Origin: Solwaraspora sp. WMMD1047
GTDB taxonomy: Bacteria > Actinomycetota > Actinomycetes > Mycobacteriales > Micromonosporaceae
Reading direction: 5' to 3'
DNA: 64,000 nucleotides
Assembly (NCBI RefSeq): GCF_029626155.1
Contig: NZ_JARUBL010000001.1
Location: 4,940,501 to 5,004,500, forward strand
In this document: positions 26,595 through 36,517 of the stretch, piece after piece
How positions within the stretch are numbered: position 1 is the first letter of the stretch
How the letters are laid out: each line of letters begins with the position of its first letter
Notes under the pieces: generated by a model
The model's database searches: none
What the model was told of the DNA's origin: nothing
What the model saw: the letters and a program-made list of their open reading frames with translations, nothing else
Translations under genes and position numbers: made by a program

Positions 26595-27926
26595 TCAGCG
26601 TTCTCCGGCCCGGCGATCCCCGTCCGGTCCGGTCGGCTCGTCGGGCTCCCCCGCCGCGGACGGCTGGTCGGCCCGGGCCGGCGCGGCGTCGGCGTCGGCG
26701 TCACCCGCAGCCGCCGGCTCCGTGGCGGCACCGGGCGCGGCGGGCTCGGTCGCGTCAGCCACGCTGGCGGGCTCGGTCGCGTCAGCCGCGCTGGCGGGCT
26801 CGGTCGCGTCGTCGGTCGCCGGATCGGCCGGGAGCTGCCCGGTGCGCTGGTAGGCGTGGAACTGCTCCTCGGTGACGACCCGGTAGCCGGCCGGCTGCCC
26901 GTCGGCGCGGGGGGCCGGCCGTTCGGAGAGCCGGACCTGGGAGACGCCGCCGGCCGGTTCGGTGGCCTCCGCGGCGTCCGCGCCGGCGCGGTCGGCCGCC
27001 GGCCGGTCCGCCTCGGCGCCGGTGCCGGCGTCGACCGGCCGGCCGAGACCGGTCCCGTCGGCGTCCAGCGGGATCAGGTACTCCTGCGGCCCCCGGACCC
27101 GGAGGAAGTAGATCAACGCGCCGGCGAAGACCAGGACGGACGTCCAGACGTTGAGCCGGACCCCACCGATCAGGTTCGCCGGGTCGGTGCGCATCAGTTC
27201 GATCCAGAACCGGCCGACGGTGTAGCCCATCACGTAGAGCGCGAACGCCCGGCCCCGGCCGAGCTTGAACCGCCGGTCGACCAGGTACACCAGCGCGGCC
27301 ACCCCGACGTTCCAGAGCACCTCGTAGAGGAAGGTCGGGTGGTAGAGGCCGGGCTCCAGGATCGGGTTGCCGTTCTCGTCGCGCAGCGCGTGCCCGGGGT
27401 TGCTGGAGTCCATCCGGTGGATCTCCAGGCCCCAGGGCAGGGTGGTCGGTCCGCCGTACAGCTCGTTGTTGAACCAGTTGCCGAACCGGCCGATCGCCTG
27501 GGCCAGCGGCAGCCCGGGGGCGAGCGCGTCGGCCACCACGGCGAACGGGATGCCGAGTTGCCGGGCGGCCCACCAGGCGCCGACCGCGCCGCCGGCCACC
27601 GCGCCCCAGATGCCGAGGCCGCCCTGCCAGATGTAGAGGGCCTCGATGGGGTTGCCGTCCGCGCCGAAGTACGCCCCGGGCGAGGTGATCACGTGGTAGA
27701 TCCGGGCGCCGATAATGCCGGCCGGCACCGCCCAGACGGCGATGTCCAGCACCGCCCAGGGGGCGACGCCGCGCTGCCGCAGCCGCGCCTCGGTGACCGC
27801 GCAGGCGGCCACGATGCCCAGCACGATGCAGAGCGCGTAGGCCCGGATCGGCAGCGGTCCGAGTTCCCAGATCGCGGTGGTCGGGCTGGGCAGGGCCGCC
27901 AGTGGAGGAAGCGAGGCGAGGGTCAC
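26595..27926 (-). CDS. lgt: Prolipoprotein diacylglyceryl transferase with a long C-terminal tail
   Basis: Lgt transfers diacylglycerol from phosphatidylglycerol to the lipobox cysteine of prolipoproteins in the cytoplasmic membrane. The core, about residues 1-270, has several membrane helices and the signature IGRFGNWFNNELYG with its essential Arg; YHPTFLYEVLWN follows. The last 170 residues are a hydrophilic Ala/Asp/Glu/Pro-rich tail with repeated DATEPAS units, absent from short Lgt proteins but common in actinomycetes. GTG 27926 is the best start before the first helix, although no ribosome site is clear. Several predicted lipoproteins in this window are its likely substrates. Confidence 0.93.
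   Translation of the reverse strand: MTLASLPPLAALPSPTTAIWELGPLPIRAYALCIVLGIVAACAVTEARLRQRGVAPWAVLDIAVWAVPAGIIGARIYHVITSPGAYFGADGNPIEALYIWQGGLGIWGAVAGGAVGAWWAARQLGIPFAVVADALAPGLPLAQAIGRFGNWFNNELYGGPTTLPWGLEIHRMDSSNPGHALRDENGNPILEPGLYHPTFLYEVLWNVGVAALVYLVDRRFKLGRGRAFALYVMGYTVGRFWIELMRTDPANLIGGVRLNVWTSVLVFAGALIYFLRVRGPQEYLIPLDADGTGLGRPVDAGTGAEADRPAADRAGADAAEATEPAGGVSQVRLSERPAPRADGQPAGYRVVTEEQFHAYQRTGQLPADPATDDATEPASAADATEPASVADATEPAAPGAATEPAAAGDADADAAPARADQPSAAGEPDEPTGPDGDRRAGER
26740..26810. repeat. 27-bp tandem repeat in the Lgt tail
   Basis: Two 27-base units (26740-26766, 26767-26793) differ by one base and are followed by a partial third. They encode nine-residue units of DATEPASxA type on the minus strand. 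Confidence 0.8.
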
Positions 27927-28006
27927 GGGTGCACACGCTACCGTCGCACCCGGTGCCCGCGGCACCCCGGTACGGCCGGCAATGCGCCGGTACCGCAAGC
28001 GCGCCG

Positions 28007-28834
28007 TCAGACGGTCACGCCGCTCCGGACGCCCTCGGCCAGCTCGGCGCTCAACCGGCGCAGCGCGGTCAGTCCGCTGGCCTGATCTTCGGCGTCCAGC
28101 AGGCAGCGGATCAGGGCGCTGCCGACGATCACTCCGTCGGCGTAGGAGCCGACCTCGGCGGCCTGCGGGCCGGTGCCGACCCCGAGGCCGACCCCGACCG
28201 GTAGCCGCTCGCGGTCCGGTCCGGCGGCGGCGAGGGCGGCCCGGACCCGGCCGACCAGGGTCGGCGCGGCGGCCGAGGTCTGTTGCCGGGCGCCGGTGAC
28301 GCCCATCAGCGCGGTGGCGTAGACGAAGCCCCGGCAGTGCGCGAGGGTCATCGCCAGCCGGGCGTCGGTGGACGACGGTGAGACCAGGAAGGTGCGGTCC
28401 AGGCCGTGCTCGTCGGAGGCGGCCAGCCACTCGGCGGCCTCCTCCGGGATCAGGTCCGGGGTGATCAGCCCGGTGCCGCCGGCCGAGGCGAGGTCGCGGG
28501 CGAACGCGGCCACCCCGTACTGCTCGATCGGGTTCCAGTAGGTCATCGTGACCACCGGTACGCCGGTGGCCGCCACCGTCTCGACGATCCGCAGGCCGTC
28601 GGCGGTGCGGACGCCGCCGGCCAGCGCGATGTCGCTGGCCTTCTGGATCACCGGGCCGTCCATCACCGGATCGGAGTACGGCAGCTCCATCTCGATCACG
28701 TCGACCCCGGCCTCGGCCATCGCGATCATCGCGGCGATGCTGCCGTCGACGGTCGGGAAGCCGGCCGGCATGCAGCCGATCAGCGCGGCGCGCCCCTCGG
28801 CCCGCGCCTTCTCGAACGCCACCGAGATGCTCAC
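28007..28834 (-). CDS. trpA: Tryptophan synthase alpha chain
   Basis: TrpA cleaves indole-3-glycerol phosphate to indole, which passes to the beta chain. It has 275 residues, the normal size. The catalytic Glu and Asp are in [15 protein letters not shown] near residues 50-62, and the phosphate-binding loops are [12 protein letters not shown] and DGVIVGSAL. Its ATG overlaps the stop of trpB by 4 bases. Confidence 0.96.
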   Translation of the reverse strand: MSISVAFEKARAEGRAALIGCMPAGFPTVDGSIAAMIAMAEAGVDVIEMELPYSDPVMDGPVIQKASDIALAGGVRTADGLRIVETVAATGVPVVTMTYWNPIEQYGVAAFARDLASAGGTGLITPDLIPEEAAEWLAASDEHGLDRTFLVSPSSTDARLAMTLAHCRGFVYATALMGVTGARQQTSAAAPTLVGRVRAALAAAGPDRERLPVGVGLGVGTGPQAAEVGSYADGVIVGSALIRCLLDAEDQASGLTALRRLSAELAEGVRSGVTV

Positions 28835-30075
28835 TGCGCCTTCTCCTCGTCCAGCACGCCGAAGTACCGGCCGGCGGTGTGTACGTCCTTGTCGCCCCGG
28901 CCGGAGAGGTTCACCAGCACGGTGGGCTCCCGGCCCAGCTCGGCGGTGAGCGCCGGCACGGTCTTGAGCACGCCGGCCAGGGCGTGCGCGCTCTCGATCG
29001 CCGGGATGATCCCCTCGGTGCGGCAGAGCAGCTGGAACGCCGCCATCGCCTCGGCGTCGGTGACCGGGGCGTAGCTGGCCCGGCCGATGTCGCTGAGCCA
29101 GGCGTGTTCGGGGCCGACCGCCGGGTAGTCCAGCCCGGCCGAGATCGAGTGCGACTCCAGGGTCTGCCCGTCGGCGTTCTGCAGCACGTAGGTGCGGGCG
29201 CCGTGCAGCACGCCGGCCGACCCGCCGGAGACGCTGGCCGCGTGCTTACCGGTGTCGACGCCCTCGCCGCCGGCCTCGAAGCCCCAGAGCCGGACCGCCG
29301 GGTCGTCGACGAAGGCGTGGAAGATGCCGATCGCGTTGGATCCGCCGCCGACGCAGGCGGCCACCGCGTCCGGCAGCGTTCCGGTCAGGTCCAGGCACTG
29401 CTGGCGGGCCTCCACGCCGATCCCCCGGACGAAGTCGCGGACCATCGCCGGGAACGGGTGCGGGCCGGCCGCCGAGCCGATCAGGTAATGGGTGCGGTCG
29501 ACGTTGGCGACCCAGTCGCGCATCGCCTCGTTCATCGCGTCCTTGAGGGTGCGCGAGCCGGTGGTCACCGGCACCACGGTGGCGCCGAGCATCCGCATCC
29601 GGGCGACGTTCACCGCCTGCCGCTCGGTGTCCACCTCGCCCATGTAGACCACGCACTCCAGGTCGAGGTAGGCCGCGGCGGTGGCGCTGGCCACCCCGTG
29701 CTGGCCGGCCCCGGTCTCGGCGATCACCCTCGGCTTGCCCATCCGCTTGGTCAGCAGCGCCTGACCGAGCGCGTTGCGGACCTTGTGCGCGCCGGTGTGG
29801 TTGAGGTCCTCCCGCTTGAGCAGGACCCGGGCGCCGACCTCCGCCGACAGCCGCCGGGCCGAGTAGAGCAGCGACGGTACGCCGGCGTAGTCGCGCAGCA
29901 TGGCGGTGAACTCGGCCTGGAAGCCCTCGTCGGTCATCGCGTGCCGGTAGGCGGCGTCCAACTCGTCGAGGGCGGCGATCAGCGCCTCCGGGACGAACCG
30001 CCCGCCGTAGCGGCCGAAGTGGCCGGCGGCGTCGGGCAGCTGGCCGGCTTCGGCGGCCAGGGCGTCGGTGCTCAT
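28831..30075 (-). CDS. trpB: Tryptophan synthase beta chain
   Basis: TrpB condenses indole with serine to form tryptophan using pyridoxal phosphate. It has 414 residues. The cofactor lysine lies in [15 protein letters not shown], the phosphate site is [12 protein letters not shown], and the N-terminus has [12 protein letters not shown]. It is preceded by trpC after 43 bases and overlaps trpA, giving trpC-trpB-trpA order. Confidence 0.97.
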   Translation of the reverse strand: MSTDALAAEAGQLPDAAGHFGRYGGRFVPEALIAALDELDAAYRHAMTDEGFQAEFTAMLRDYAGVPSLLYSARRLSAEVGARVLLKREDLNHTGAHKVRNALGQALLTKRMGKPRVIAETGAGQHGVASATAAAYLDLECVVYMGEVDTERQAVNVARMRMLGATVVPVTTGSRTLKDAMNEAMRDWVANVDRTHYLIGSAAGPHPFPAMVRDFVRGIGVEARQQCLDLTGTLPDAVAACVGGGSNAIGIFHAFVDDPAVRLWGFEAGGEGVDTGKHAASVSGGSAGVLHGARTYVLQNADGQTLESHSISAGLDYPAVGPEHAWLSDIGRASYAPVTDAEAMAAFQLLCRTEGIIPAIESAHALAGVLKTVPALTAELGREPTVLVNLSGRGDKDVHTAGRYFGVLDEEKAQ

Positions 30076-30118
30076 CGGGTGGTCCTCTCACGGGTGGCCG
30101 GACGGCCGGCCGGCGGTC

Positions 30119-30982
30119 TCACCGCACCGGCCGGGGCGTGGCCGGGTGGTTGCCGGCGTTCACCAGTTCGGCGACCGCCTCGCGGGGGCTCTTCTGGGTG
30201 ACCAGCCCTTCGCCGACCAGCACCGCGTCGGCGCCGGCCGAGGCGTACCGGATCAGGTCGTGCGGTCCGCGGACGCCGGATTCGGCGATCTTGACGACCC
30301 CGTTGGGCAGGCCGGGCGCGATCCGCTCGAACACCGACCGGTCCACCTCCAGGGTGCGCAGGTCGCGGGCGTTCACCCCGATCACCCGGGCGCCCGCCTC
30401 CAGGGCCCGGTCGGCCTCCTCCTCGGTGTGCACCTCGACCAGGGCGGTCATGCCGAGCGACTCGATCCGCTCCAGGAGACCGACCAGGGCGTTCTGCTCC
30501 AGCGCCGCGACGATCAGCAGGACCAGGTCGGCGCCGTGCGCGCGCGCCTCGTGCACCTGGTAGCTGGAGACGACGAAGTCCTTGCGCAGTACCGGCACGC
30601 CGACGGCGGCCCGCACCGCGGCGAGGTCGTCGAGCGAGCCGCCGAACCAGCGGCCCTCGGTGAGCACGCTGATGCAGCGGGCGCCGCCGGCCGCGTACTC
30701 GCCGGCCAGTTCGGCGGGATCGGCGATCTCGGCGAGCTGTCCCTTGGACGGCGAGGAGCGCTTCACCTCCGCGATCACCGCGACGCCGGGACGGCGCAGC
30801 GCGGCGAACGCGTCCAGCGGTGGCGGTGCCTCGGCGGCCAGCTGCCGGATCTGCTCCAGCGGAACCTGCTCCTGCCGTCGCGCCACGTCCTCTTGGACGC
30901 CGGCCAGGATCTCGTCGAGCACGCTCCCGGACGCCGCCGACGCGGCACCGTCCCCTTCGGCGTGCCCATGCTCAGCAGTCAC
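30119..30982 (-). CDS. trpC: Indole-3-glycerol phosphate synthase
   Basis: TrpC closes the ring of CdRP to indole-3-glycerol phosphate. It has 287 residues from GTG 30982, which has AGGGGA 7 bases upstream; ATG 31009 lacks a site. The TIM-barrel motifs are [30 protein letters not shown] and AESGVRG. Residues about 1-20 are a non-conserved Ala/Gly-rich stretch. It heads the trpCBA group. Confidence 0.95.
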   Translation of the reverse strand: MTAEHGHAEGDGAASAASGSVLDEILAGVQEDVARRQEQVPLEQIRQLAAEAPPPLDAFAALRRPGVAVIAEVKRSSPSKGQLAEIADPAELAGEYAAGGARCISVLTEGRWFGGSLDDLAAVRAAVGVPVLRKDFVVSSYQVHEARAHGADLVLLIVAALEQNALVGLLERIESLGMTALVEVHTEEEADRALEAGARVIGVNARDLRTLEVDRSVFERIAPGLPNGVVKIAESGVRGPHDLIRYASAGADAVLVGEGLVTQKSPREAVAELVNAGNHPATPRPVR

Positions 30983-31009
30983 CAACGGACTCCCCTCTCC
31001 GGGCGTCAT

Positions 31010-31296
31010 GGGCCGATGCTAGGTGTCCACCGGCGCCGGGCGGTGCCGGGGGTATGGCGCGCCTCACGAGGTGGACTCGGGCATAATGACCGCCCTCCGG
31101 TGATCGAATTGGCACGCCGCGCCCCAATATCCATCGACGATCACGGCCCTATGACACCACAGCCGTGGCCGCCGTGCAGCTAACAGTTGACGGCGGGGTC
31201 ACCGCCGCGAAACACCGCCCGCGCACCCTCGGGGTGGGGCAAACTGGTCGCGGGACCGCCGCTGACGCAGGATCGCTTCTCCCCCTGGAGACGACC
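31010..31296. other. Intergenic region upstream of trpC and of the divergent small gene
   Basis: These 287 bases separate trpC from a divergent plus-strand gene and should hold both promoters. On the minus strand GGAGGGCGG precedes a six-codon ORF (ATG CCC GAG TCC ACC TCG TGA) about 60 bases before trpC, but it has no Trp codons. On the plus strand TTGACG occurs near 31188. No clear attenuator or T-box is visible. Confidence 0.4.
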
Positions 31297-31689
31297 ATGA
31301 ACGCCGCTACCGAGCCGGGCACCGCCCGTGATCTGCGCAGCATCCCGCGCGTCCTGCTCTCCATCGCCGCCGGGGTGGCGCACGCCGTCGAACGGGCGCT
31401 CGTCGGCGACGCCCGGGTCCGCACCGCGCAGGGCAACGCCTGGGAGGCGGTCTGCGCCGACCGGGCCCGCGCCCACCAGCGCGAGGAGGTACGCCGGTTG
31501 GTGGCACTGCTGGCCGCCGGTCAGCCGGTGGGGTCCTCGCCCCGGTCCAGCGCGTCCCAGACCTCGGTGGTGCGCCGGCCGGTGACCCGCGCCGAGCCGG
31601 CGTTGTCGGCCGCGTCGGTCGGCCGGCCGGCGGTCCGGTCCGCCCGGTCCGCGCGCTCGGGCCGGCGGCGACCGGAGCGCCGCTCGTAG
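31297..31689 (+). CDS. Small conserved-looking protein encoded inside the trp region on the opposite strand
   Basis: The 130-residue protein starts at ATG 31297 with TGGAG upstream. The first 80 codons have strong third-position G/C bias and look like real protein (SIPRVLLSIAAGVAHAVERA, then DRARAHQREEVRRLVALL). The last 55 codons (Ser/Arg-rich) lie antisense to the end of the Trp membrane protein gene, over 31521-31689. The family is not recognised and no signal peptide is clear. It breaks the continuity of the minus-strand trp cluster. Confidence 0.55.
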   Translation: MNAATEPGTARDLRSIPRVLLSIAAGVAHAVERALVGDARVRTAQGNAWEAVCADRARAHQREEVRRLVALLAAGQPVGSSPRSSASQTSVVRRPVTRAEPALSAASVGRPAVRSARSARSGRRRPERRS

Positions 31690-32264
31690 CGGGCGCCCAT
31701 CGTCGGCCACCGGTGCCCGTGCGCGGCGGTGACCGCGCCGGCGGCGGCGGTCAGGCCGGCGCCCAGCAGCGCGGCCAGCGGCCAGAGCGGGCCGATGCCA
31801 CCCCGGTCGGTGTCGCCCAGCCCGGTGACCGCGCCGACCGCCATCCCCACCCCCGCCGCGACCAGCAGCAGGCCGATCAGCCGCCGGGCGGTGGCCCGGG
31901 TGGCGAGCACGGCGCCGGCCCCGGCCAGCCCGACCAGCGCCAGCGCCGGTAGCCACGGCAGCAGGTCGCCGCCGGTGCGGTCGGTACGCACGGCGGGCAG
32001 CGGCGTCGGCCGCAGGGTGACCTCCACCGCCCAGGTCCGGGTGGCGGCGAAGAGCGCCAGGCCCGCCCCCACCAGACAGACCCCGACCGCGTACGCCAGC
32101 AGGCGGCGCCCGCCGCGGCCCGGCTCGTCCGGTCCGCCGGCATCCCCGGGTCCGACCGGGTCGGCCGGGCCGCCGACCGCTGCCGGAACGCCGGTGGCCG
32201 CCGGTTGCGGCGGTGGGCCCGGCGCCCCCCGGTCCACCGGGCCCGGTGGGTCGGGCTGGCTCAT
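31521..32264 (-). CDS. Trp region conserved membrane protein (TIGR02234-like)
   Basis: The 247-residue protein starts with ATG 32264, overlapping the trpE stop as ATGA. A Pro/Gly-rich N-terminus is followed by four hydrophobic segments ([74 protein letters not shown]). The C-terminus is Arg-rich and ends [16 protein letters not shown]. Position and topology match the Trp-operon-associated membrane protein of actinobacteria, whose function is unknown; a transport or membrane-sensing role has been guessed. Confidence 0.85.
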   Translation of the reverse strand: MSQPDPPGPVDRGAPGPPPQPAATGVPAAVGGPADPVGPGDAGGPDEPGRGGRRLLAYAVGVCLVGAGLALFAATRTWAVEVTLRPTPLPAVRTDRTGGDLLPWLPALALVGLAGAGAVLATRATARRLIGLLLVAAGVGMAVGAVTGLGDTDRGGIGPLWPLAALLGAGLTAAAGAVTAAHGHRWPTMGARYERRSGRRRPERADRADRTAGRPTDAADNAGSARVTGRRTTEVWDALDRGEDPTG

Positions 32265-33940
32265 CGTGCCGGTCGGATGGTTTCGGCGGCCGCGATCGCG
32301 GCCAGCACGGCGGCGGCCTTGCTGCGGGTCTCCCGGTCCTCGGCGGCCGGGTCGGAGTCGGCGACGATGCCGGCGCCGGCCTGCACGTAGGCCCGGCCGT
32401 CGCGGATCAGCGCGGTCCGGATGGCGATCGCCATGTCCAGGTCGCCGCCGAAGCCGAAGTAGCCGACCGTGCCGCCGTACAGGCCGCGCCGGGTCAGCTC
32501 CAGCTCCTCGATGATCTCCATGGCCCGCACCTTGGGGGCGCCGGAGAGGGTGCCGGCCGGGAAGGTCGCCGCCAGCGCGTCGAACGCCGTCTGCTCGGGC
32601 CGCAGGGTGCCCACCACGGTCGAGACGATGTGCATGACGTGGCTGTACCGCTCGATGGTGGCGAACTCGGGCACCTCCACGCTGCCCGGCCGGCAGACCC
32701 GACCCAGGTCGTTGCGGCCCAGGTCGACCAGCATCACGTGCTCGGCGCGTTCCTTCGGGTCGGCGAGCAGCTCGGCGGCGAGCCGGGCGTCCTGCTCCGG
32801 GGTGGCGCCGCGCGGCCGGGTGCCGGCGATCGGGTGCAGCATGGCCCGCCGGTCGCCGTCGGCGCCGGCGGTGACCTTGAGGTGCGCCTCCGGGGACGAG
32901 CCGACGATGTCGAACCCGTCGAACCGCAGCAGGTACATGTACGGGCTCGGGTTGGTGGCCCGCAGCACCCGGTAGACGTCGAGCGGGTCGGCCCGGGTGG
33001 CCCGCTCGAACCGCTGGGCGAGCACGATCTGGAAGCACTCGCCGGCCCGGATCGCCTCCTTCGCCTCGTCCACCGCCTTCGGGTAGCCGCCCTCGGGGGT
33101 CCGGCTGGTCACCTCGCCCGGCGCCGCGACCCCGACCGTGGAGATCATCGGCGGGTTGGGGCGGGACAGCGCGCTGGTCATCGCGTCCAGCCGCCCGACC
33201 GCGTGGTGGTACGCCGCGGCCACCGCCGCCGCCCGGTCGCCGCCGTCACCCGCGCTGGACCCGCCCGCGCTGGACCCGGCCGCGCGCGACTCGGCCGCGC
33301 CGGGCTCGGCCGCGCCGGGCTCGGCCGCGCCGGGCTCGGCCGCGCCGGGCTCGGCCGCGCCGGCCGGTTCGGGTATGGCCGGCAGGACGGCGTTGGCGAC
33401 CAGGATCGCCGTACCCTCGAAGTGGTCCAGCACCACCAGGTCGGTGGCGAGCATCAGCCCCAGCTCGGGCAGCCGCAGGTCGTCCTCGGTGAGCGAGGGC
33501 AGCCGCTCCAGCCGGCGAACGAAGTCGTACCCGAGGTAGCCGACCATCCCGCCGGTCAGCGGTGGCAGGCCCGGGTCGACCGGTCCGGCCGGCCCGGTCA
33601 GGGCCGCCACGGTCTCCCGGAGCACCGCCACCGGGTCCCCGCCGGTCGGCAGGCCGGGCGGCGGGGTGCCGAGCCACTGGGCGCGGCCGTCCCGCTCGGT
33701 CAGGGTGGCGGCGCTGCGGACGCCGATGAAGGAGTAGCGGGACCAGGCGGTGCCGCCGGAGCCGGCGCCCTGCTCGGCCGATTCCAGCAGGAAGGTGCCG
33801 GGCCCACCGGCCAGCTTCCGGTACACGCCGACCGGTGTCTCGCCGTCGGCGAGCAGCCGGCGGATGACCGGCACCACCCGCCGGTCCCGGGCCAGCTCGT
33901 GGAAGGTCGACTCGTCGGGGCTGACCGCGCCGGTGGTCAC
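32261..33940 (-). CDS. trpE: Anthranilate synthase component I
   Basis: TrpE converts chorismate to anthranilate with a separate glutaminase subunit, which is not in this window. It has 559 residues. The N-terminal tryptophan-feedback element is seen as FLLESAE; the C-terminal chorismate-binding domain has [18 protein letters not shown] and [17 protein letters not shown] 33940 overlaps the hisI stop as GTGA. Between the domains is an unusual 30-residue Ala/Glu/Pro/Gly insert made by a 15-base repeat. It is coupled to hisI upstream and to the membrane protein downstream. Confidence 0.95.
   Translation of the reverse strand: MTTGAVSPDESTFHELARDRRVVPVIRRLLADGETPVGVYRKLAGGPGTFLLESAEQGAGSGGTAWSRYSFIGVRSAATLTERDGRAQWLGTPPPGLPTGGDPVAVLRETVAALTGPAGPVDPGLPPLTGGMVGYLGYDFVRRLERLPSLTEDDLRLPELGLMLATDLVVLDHFEGTAILVANAVLPAIPEPAGAAEPGAAEPGAAEPGAAEPGAAESRAAGSSAGGSSAGDGGDRAAAVAAAYHHAVGRLDAMTSALSRPNPPMISTVGVAAPGEVTSRTPEGGYPKAVDEAKEAIRAGECFQIVLAQRFERATRADPLDVYRVLRATNPSPYMYLLRFDGFDIVGSSPEAHLKVTAGADGDRRAMLHPIAGTRPRGATPEQDARLAAELLADPKERAEHVMLVDLGRNDLGRVCRPGSVEVPEFATIERYSHVMHIVSTVVGTLRPEQTAFDALAATFPAGTLSGAPKVRAMEIIEELELTRRGLYGGTVGYFGFGGDLDMAIAIRTALIRDGRAYVQAGAGIVADSDPAAEDRETRSKAAAVLAAIAAAETIRPAR
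33286..33360. repeat. 15-bp tandem repeat inside trpE
   Basis: Four perfect copies of CGGGCTCGGCCGCGC occupy 33301-33360, with a degenerate copy before them. They encode AAEPG repeats on the minus strand. The unit length preserves frame. Confidence 0.9.
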
Positions 33941-34389
33941 GCCGACTCCCGGGCGTCGCCGTCGGCCGGAACGGGCGAGCTGACCGGCAGCTCGTCGGAG
34001 AAGCAGGTCCGGCGGCCGGTGTGGCAGGCCGCGCCGACCTGGTCCACGCTGACCAGCACCGTGTCGCCGTCGCAGTCCAGCGCCACCGCGCGGACGTACT
34101 GGTGGTGGCCGGAGGTGGCGCCCTTCACCCAGTACTCCCGGCGGCTGCGGGACCAGTAGGTGGCCCGGCCGGTGGTGAGGGTGCGGTGCAGCGCCTCGTC
34201 GTCCATCCAGGCCAGCATCAGCACCTCCCCCGAGTCGTGCTGCCGGACCACGGCGGCCACCAGACCGTCGGCGGTGCGGCGCAGCCGGCGGGCGATCGCC
34301 GGATCGAGCGCGGAGGGTCGCGCCGGGCCGGGCGCGGGCGGGCTGCTGGCGGCGGGCGGGGCGGCCACGGGTCGGTCGGAGACTGGCAC
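33937..34389 (-). CDS. hisI: Phosphoribosyl-AMP cyclohydrolase
   Basis: HisI opens the purine ring of phosphoribosyl-AMP in histidine synthesis. It has 150 residues with the zinc cysteines in [10 protein letters not shown], and [12 protein letters not shown] and [18 protein letters not shown] are diagnostic. The first 30 residues are an extra Ala/Pro-rich stretch. It is coupled by a 4-base overlap to trpE, a common actinobacterial arrangement. Confidence 0.94.
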   Translation of the reverse strand: MPVSDRPVAAPPAASSPPAPGPARPSALDPAIARRLRRTADGLVAAVVRQHDSGEVLMLAWMDDEALHRTLTTGRATYWSRSRREYWVKGATSGHHQYVRAVALDCDGDTVLVSVDQVGAACHTGRRTCFSDELPVSSPVPADGDARESA

Positions 34390-34411
34390 GGGCCAATTGT
34401 TGCGTACCGGC

Positions 34412-34843
34412 TCAGTGGCCGGCGGGCGGCGTCTCCGCCTCCATCTGGCGATAGAGGTCGATCTTGTAGTTGAGTACCTTCAGGTCGTCCTCCAGCTCCG
34501 CCATCCGGGCCAGCACCCGGTCCCGGTGCGCCTCGAACAGCTCCCGGCGGGCTCCCAGGGTGTGGTCGCCCTGGCGGGCCAGGTCGGTGTAGCGGCGCAT
34601 GTCGCGGACCGGCATCCCGGTCCGGCGCAGCCTGGTCAGCAGGTGCAGCCAGTCCAGATCCTGCGGGCGGTAGCGGCGCCGACCGGCCGAGTCCCGGCCG
34701 ACCGGGGCGACCAGGCCCTCCTGCTCGTACCAGCGCAGGGTGTAGGCGGTGAGGCCGACCCGCTCGGCGGCGGCGCCGACCGACAGGGTCGAGTCGTCGA
34801 CCACCGGGAGCTGTCCGGTGTCGGTTCGCAGTGAGGACTCCAC
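34412..34843 (-). CDS. MerR family transcriptional regulator
   Basis: The protein has 143 residues. The N-terminal helix-turn-helix plus wing is [20 protein letters not shown] through [11 protein letters not shown] dimerising coiled coil at about 105-135 ([20 protein letters not shown]) follows. There is no metal-binding cysteine pair, so it is probably of the drug- or redox-sensing type. It is divergent from an ABC-2 efflux operon. Its own promoter region holds a dyad in a 19-base spacer, typical of MerR-controlled promoters. Confidence 0.88.
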   Translation of the reverse strand: MESSLRTDTGQLPVVDDSTLSVGAAAERVGLTAYTLRWYEQEGLVAPVGRDSAGRRRYRPQDLDWLHLLTRLRRTGMPVRDMRRYTDLARQGDHTLGARRELFEAHRDRVLARMAELEDDLKVLNYKIDLYRQMEAETPPAGH

Positions 34844-34854
34844 CCGTTCAGGGT

Positions 34855-34880
34855 TCCAGGCCGAGCCGGCCCGGAGTCAA
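34855..34880 (-). promoter_or_regulatory. Probable MerR-type promoter with dyad in the spacer
   Basis: On the minus strand TTGACT (34880-34875) could be a -35 box; a 19-base spacer then separates it from AACCCT. The spacer holds an imperfect dyad, TCCGGGCCG against TCCAGGCCG (34855-34863 and 34867-34875 on the plus strand). MerR regulators act on promoters with 19-20 base spacers by twisting DNA. The start GTG at 34843 lies just downstream, giving a very short leader. Confidence 0.4.
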
Positions 34881-34929
34881 GTTCATTACCGTCGGTTGCC
34901 CGCGTCGGAGTATTTCATCTACCGTTGAG

Positions 34930-34945
34930 TTCATTGCTCGATGAA
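34930..34945. promoter_or_regulatory. Inverted repeat TTCAT-N6-ATGAA upstream of the ABC operon
   Basis: The palindrome ends 16 bases before the ABC gene start and overlaps its probable transcription start. AGTTCATT within it also occurs about 39 bases upstream, near 34880, as a direct repeat. This suggests a repressor site for the MerR or the downstream TetR protein. Confidence 0.4.
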
Positions 34946-34961
34946 TTCCGGAGGATCATTC

Positions 34962-35711
34962 ATGGAGACCGCCATCGAGGTTCGCGACCTCGAGATACGA
35001 CGCGGCAAGCGGCCGGTCCTGCACGGCCTGAGCTGTCGGATCCCGCGTGGCAGCGTCACCGGGCTGCTCGGCCCGAGCGGCAGCGGGAAGACCACTCTGA
35101 TGCGGGCCGTGGTCGGCGTCCAGATCGTCGCCGGCGGCACGATCACCGTGCTGGGTGAACCGGCCGGCGCACCCCGCCTGCGCCACCGGATCGGCTACCT
35201 CACCCAGGCGCCGAGCGTCTACGCCGACCTGACGGTGCGGGAGAACGCCCGCTACTTCGCCGCCCTGCACGGCGTGCCGGCCGCCGACGCGGACCGGGCC
35301 GTCGCCGACGTCGGCCTGGCCGGAGCGGCCGGCCAGCTCGTCGGCACCCTCTCCGGCGGCCAACGCAGCCGCGCCTCGCTGGCCTGCGCCCTCGTCGGCG
35401 GACCCGAACTGCTGGTGCTCGACGAACCCACGGTCGGCCAGGACCCGGTGCTGCGGGCCGACCTGTGGGCCCGGTTCCACGCGCTGGCCGCGGCCGGCAC
35501 CACCCTGCTGGTCTCCAGCCACGTGATGGACGAGGCGGCCCGCTGCGACCGGCTGCTGCTCATCCGCCAGGGGCGGCTGATCGCCGAGGACACCCCGGCG
35601 GCGGTCCGCGCCGCGGCCGGCACCGACGACCTCGACGAGGCGTTCCTCCGCCTGATCGAGGCGAGCACCAGGGCGGCCGAGTCCGACTCCGGCCGGGCGG
35701 TGACCCGATGA
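34962..35711 (+). CDS. ABC transporter ATP-binding protein
   Basis: The product is a 249-residue ATPase of the DrrA/ABC-2 type. Walker A is GPSGSGKTT at about 38, the signature is LSGGQRSR at about 133, Walker B is LLVLDEPTVGQD, and the switch His is in VSSHVMDE. ATG 34962 was chosen over ATG 34941 because CCGGAGG lies at proper distance. Its stop overlaps the start of the permease gene. Together they probably export a drug-like or lipid compound. MerR lies upstream and TetR downstream as candidate regulators. Confidence 0.92.
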   Translation: METAIEVRDLEIRRGKRPVLHGLSCRIPRGSVTGLLGPSGSGKTTLMRAVVGVQIVAGGTITVLGEPAGAPRLRHRIGYLTQAPSVYADLTVRENARYFAALHGVPAADADRAVADVGLAGAAGQLVGTLSGGQRSRASLACALVGGPELLVLDEPTVGQDPVLRADLWARFHALAAAGTTLLVSSHVMDEAARCDRLLLIRQGRLIAEDTPAAVRAAAGTDDLDEAFLRLIEASTRAAESDSGRAVTR

Positions 35712-36463
35712 ACCCTCGCATCCTTGCTGCCACCGTCGGGCGCATCCTGCGCCAACTGCGCCACGACCGGCGTACGGTCGCACTGCTGCTCGTGGTGCCG
35801 GCGCTGCTGCTCACGGTGGTCTACTTCATGTACGCCGACCAGCCGTCGGTGCCCGGCCAGCCGACCACCTTCGACCGGGTCGCCCTGGTCATGCTGGGCA
35901 TCTTCCCCTTCGTGATCATGTTCCTGGTGACCAGCATCGCGATGCTGCGCGAGCGCACCTCGGGCACGCTGGAGCGGTTGCTCACCACCCCGCTCGGCCG
36001 GCTCGACCTGCTGTTCGGCTACGGCATCGCGTTCGGGCTCGCGGCGGCCGTGCAGGCGAGCGTCGCGGCCGGCTTCGCCTACTGGGTGTTCGACCTGGAC
36101 ACGGCCGGCAGCAGCGGGCTGGTCATCCTGATCGCCGTGCTCAACGCCGTCCTCGGGGTGGCCCTGGGGCTGTTCTGCAGCGCCTTCGCCCGCACCGAGT
36201 TCCAGGCCGTACAGTTCATGCCGGTCGTGGTGATCCCGCAGATCCTGCTCTGCGGCCTGTTCGTCGCGCGGGACCAGATGGCCGGCTGGCTGCAGGCGGT
36301 CAGCGACGTCCTGCCGCTGTCGTACGCGGTCGAGGCGCTCCAGGAGGTCGGCGCGCACGCCGAGCCGACCGGCACCATGTGGCGGGACCTCGCGGTGGTC
36401 GGCGGTGCCGTGCTGGTGGCGCTGGTGCTCGCGGCGGCCACCCTGCGGCGGCGGACCGGCTGA
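35708..36463 (+). CDS. ABC-2 type transporter permease
   Basis: The 251-residue permease has six hydrophobic segments, beginning VALLLVVPALLLTVVYFMYA and ending VVGGAVLVALVLAAAT. The motif LRERTSGTLERLLTTPLGR after the second helix is typical of ABC-2 drug exporters. ATG 35708 overlaps the ATPase stop as ATGA. It is the membrane partner of the preceding ATPase. Confidence 0.92.
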   Translation: MNPRILAATVGRILRQLRHDRRTVALLLVVPALLLTVVYFMYADQPSVPGQPTTFDRVALVMLGIFPFVIMFLVTSIAMLRERTSGTLERLLTTPLGRLDLLFGYGIAFGLAAAVQASVAAGFAYWVFDLDTAGSSGLVILIAVLNAVLGVALGLFCSAFARTEFQAVQFMPVVVIPQILLCGLFVARDQMAGWLQAVSDVLPLSYAVEALQEVGAHAEPTGTMWRDLAVVGGAVLVALVLAAATLRRRTG

Positions 36464-36517
36464 CCGCGTACCGGATCGGCGCGCCGGCGCGGCGCGGTGG
36501 GTGAGTGAGGGACGGCG

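Noticed and set aside
31010-31296. Trp leader peptide or T-box before trpC
   Set aside because: The short minus-strand ORF there has no Trp codons and no competing hairpins or T-box motif are visible.
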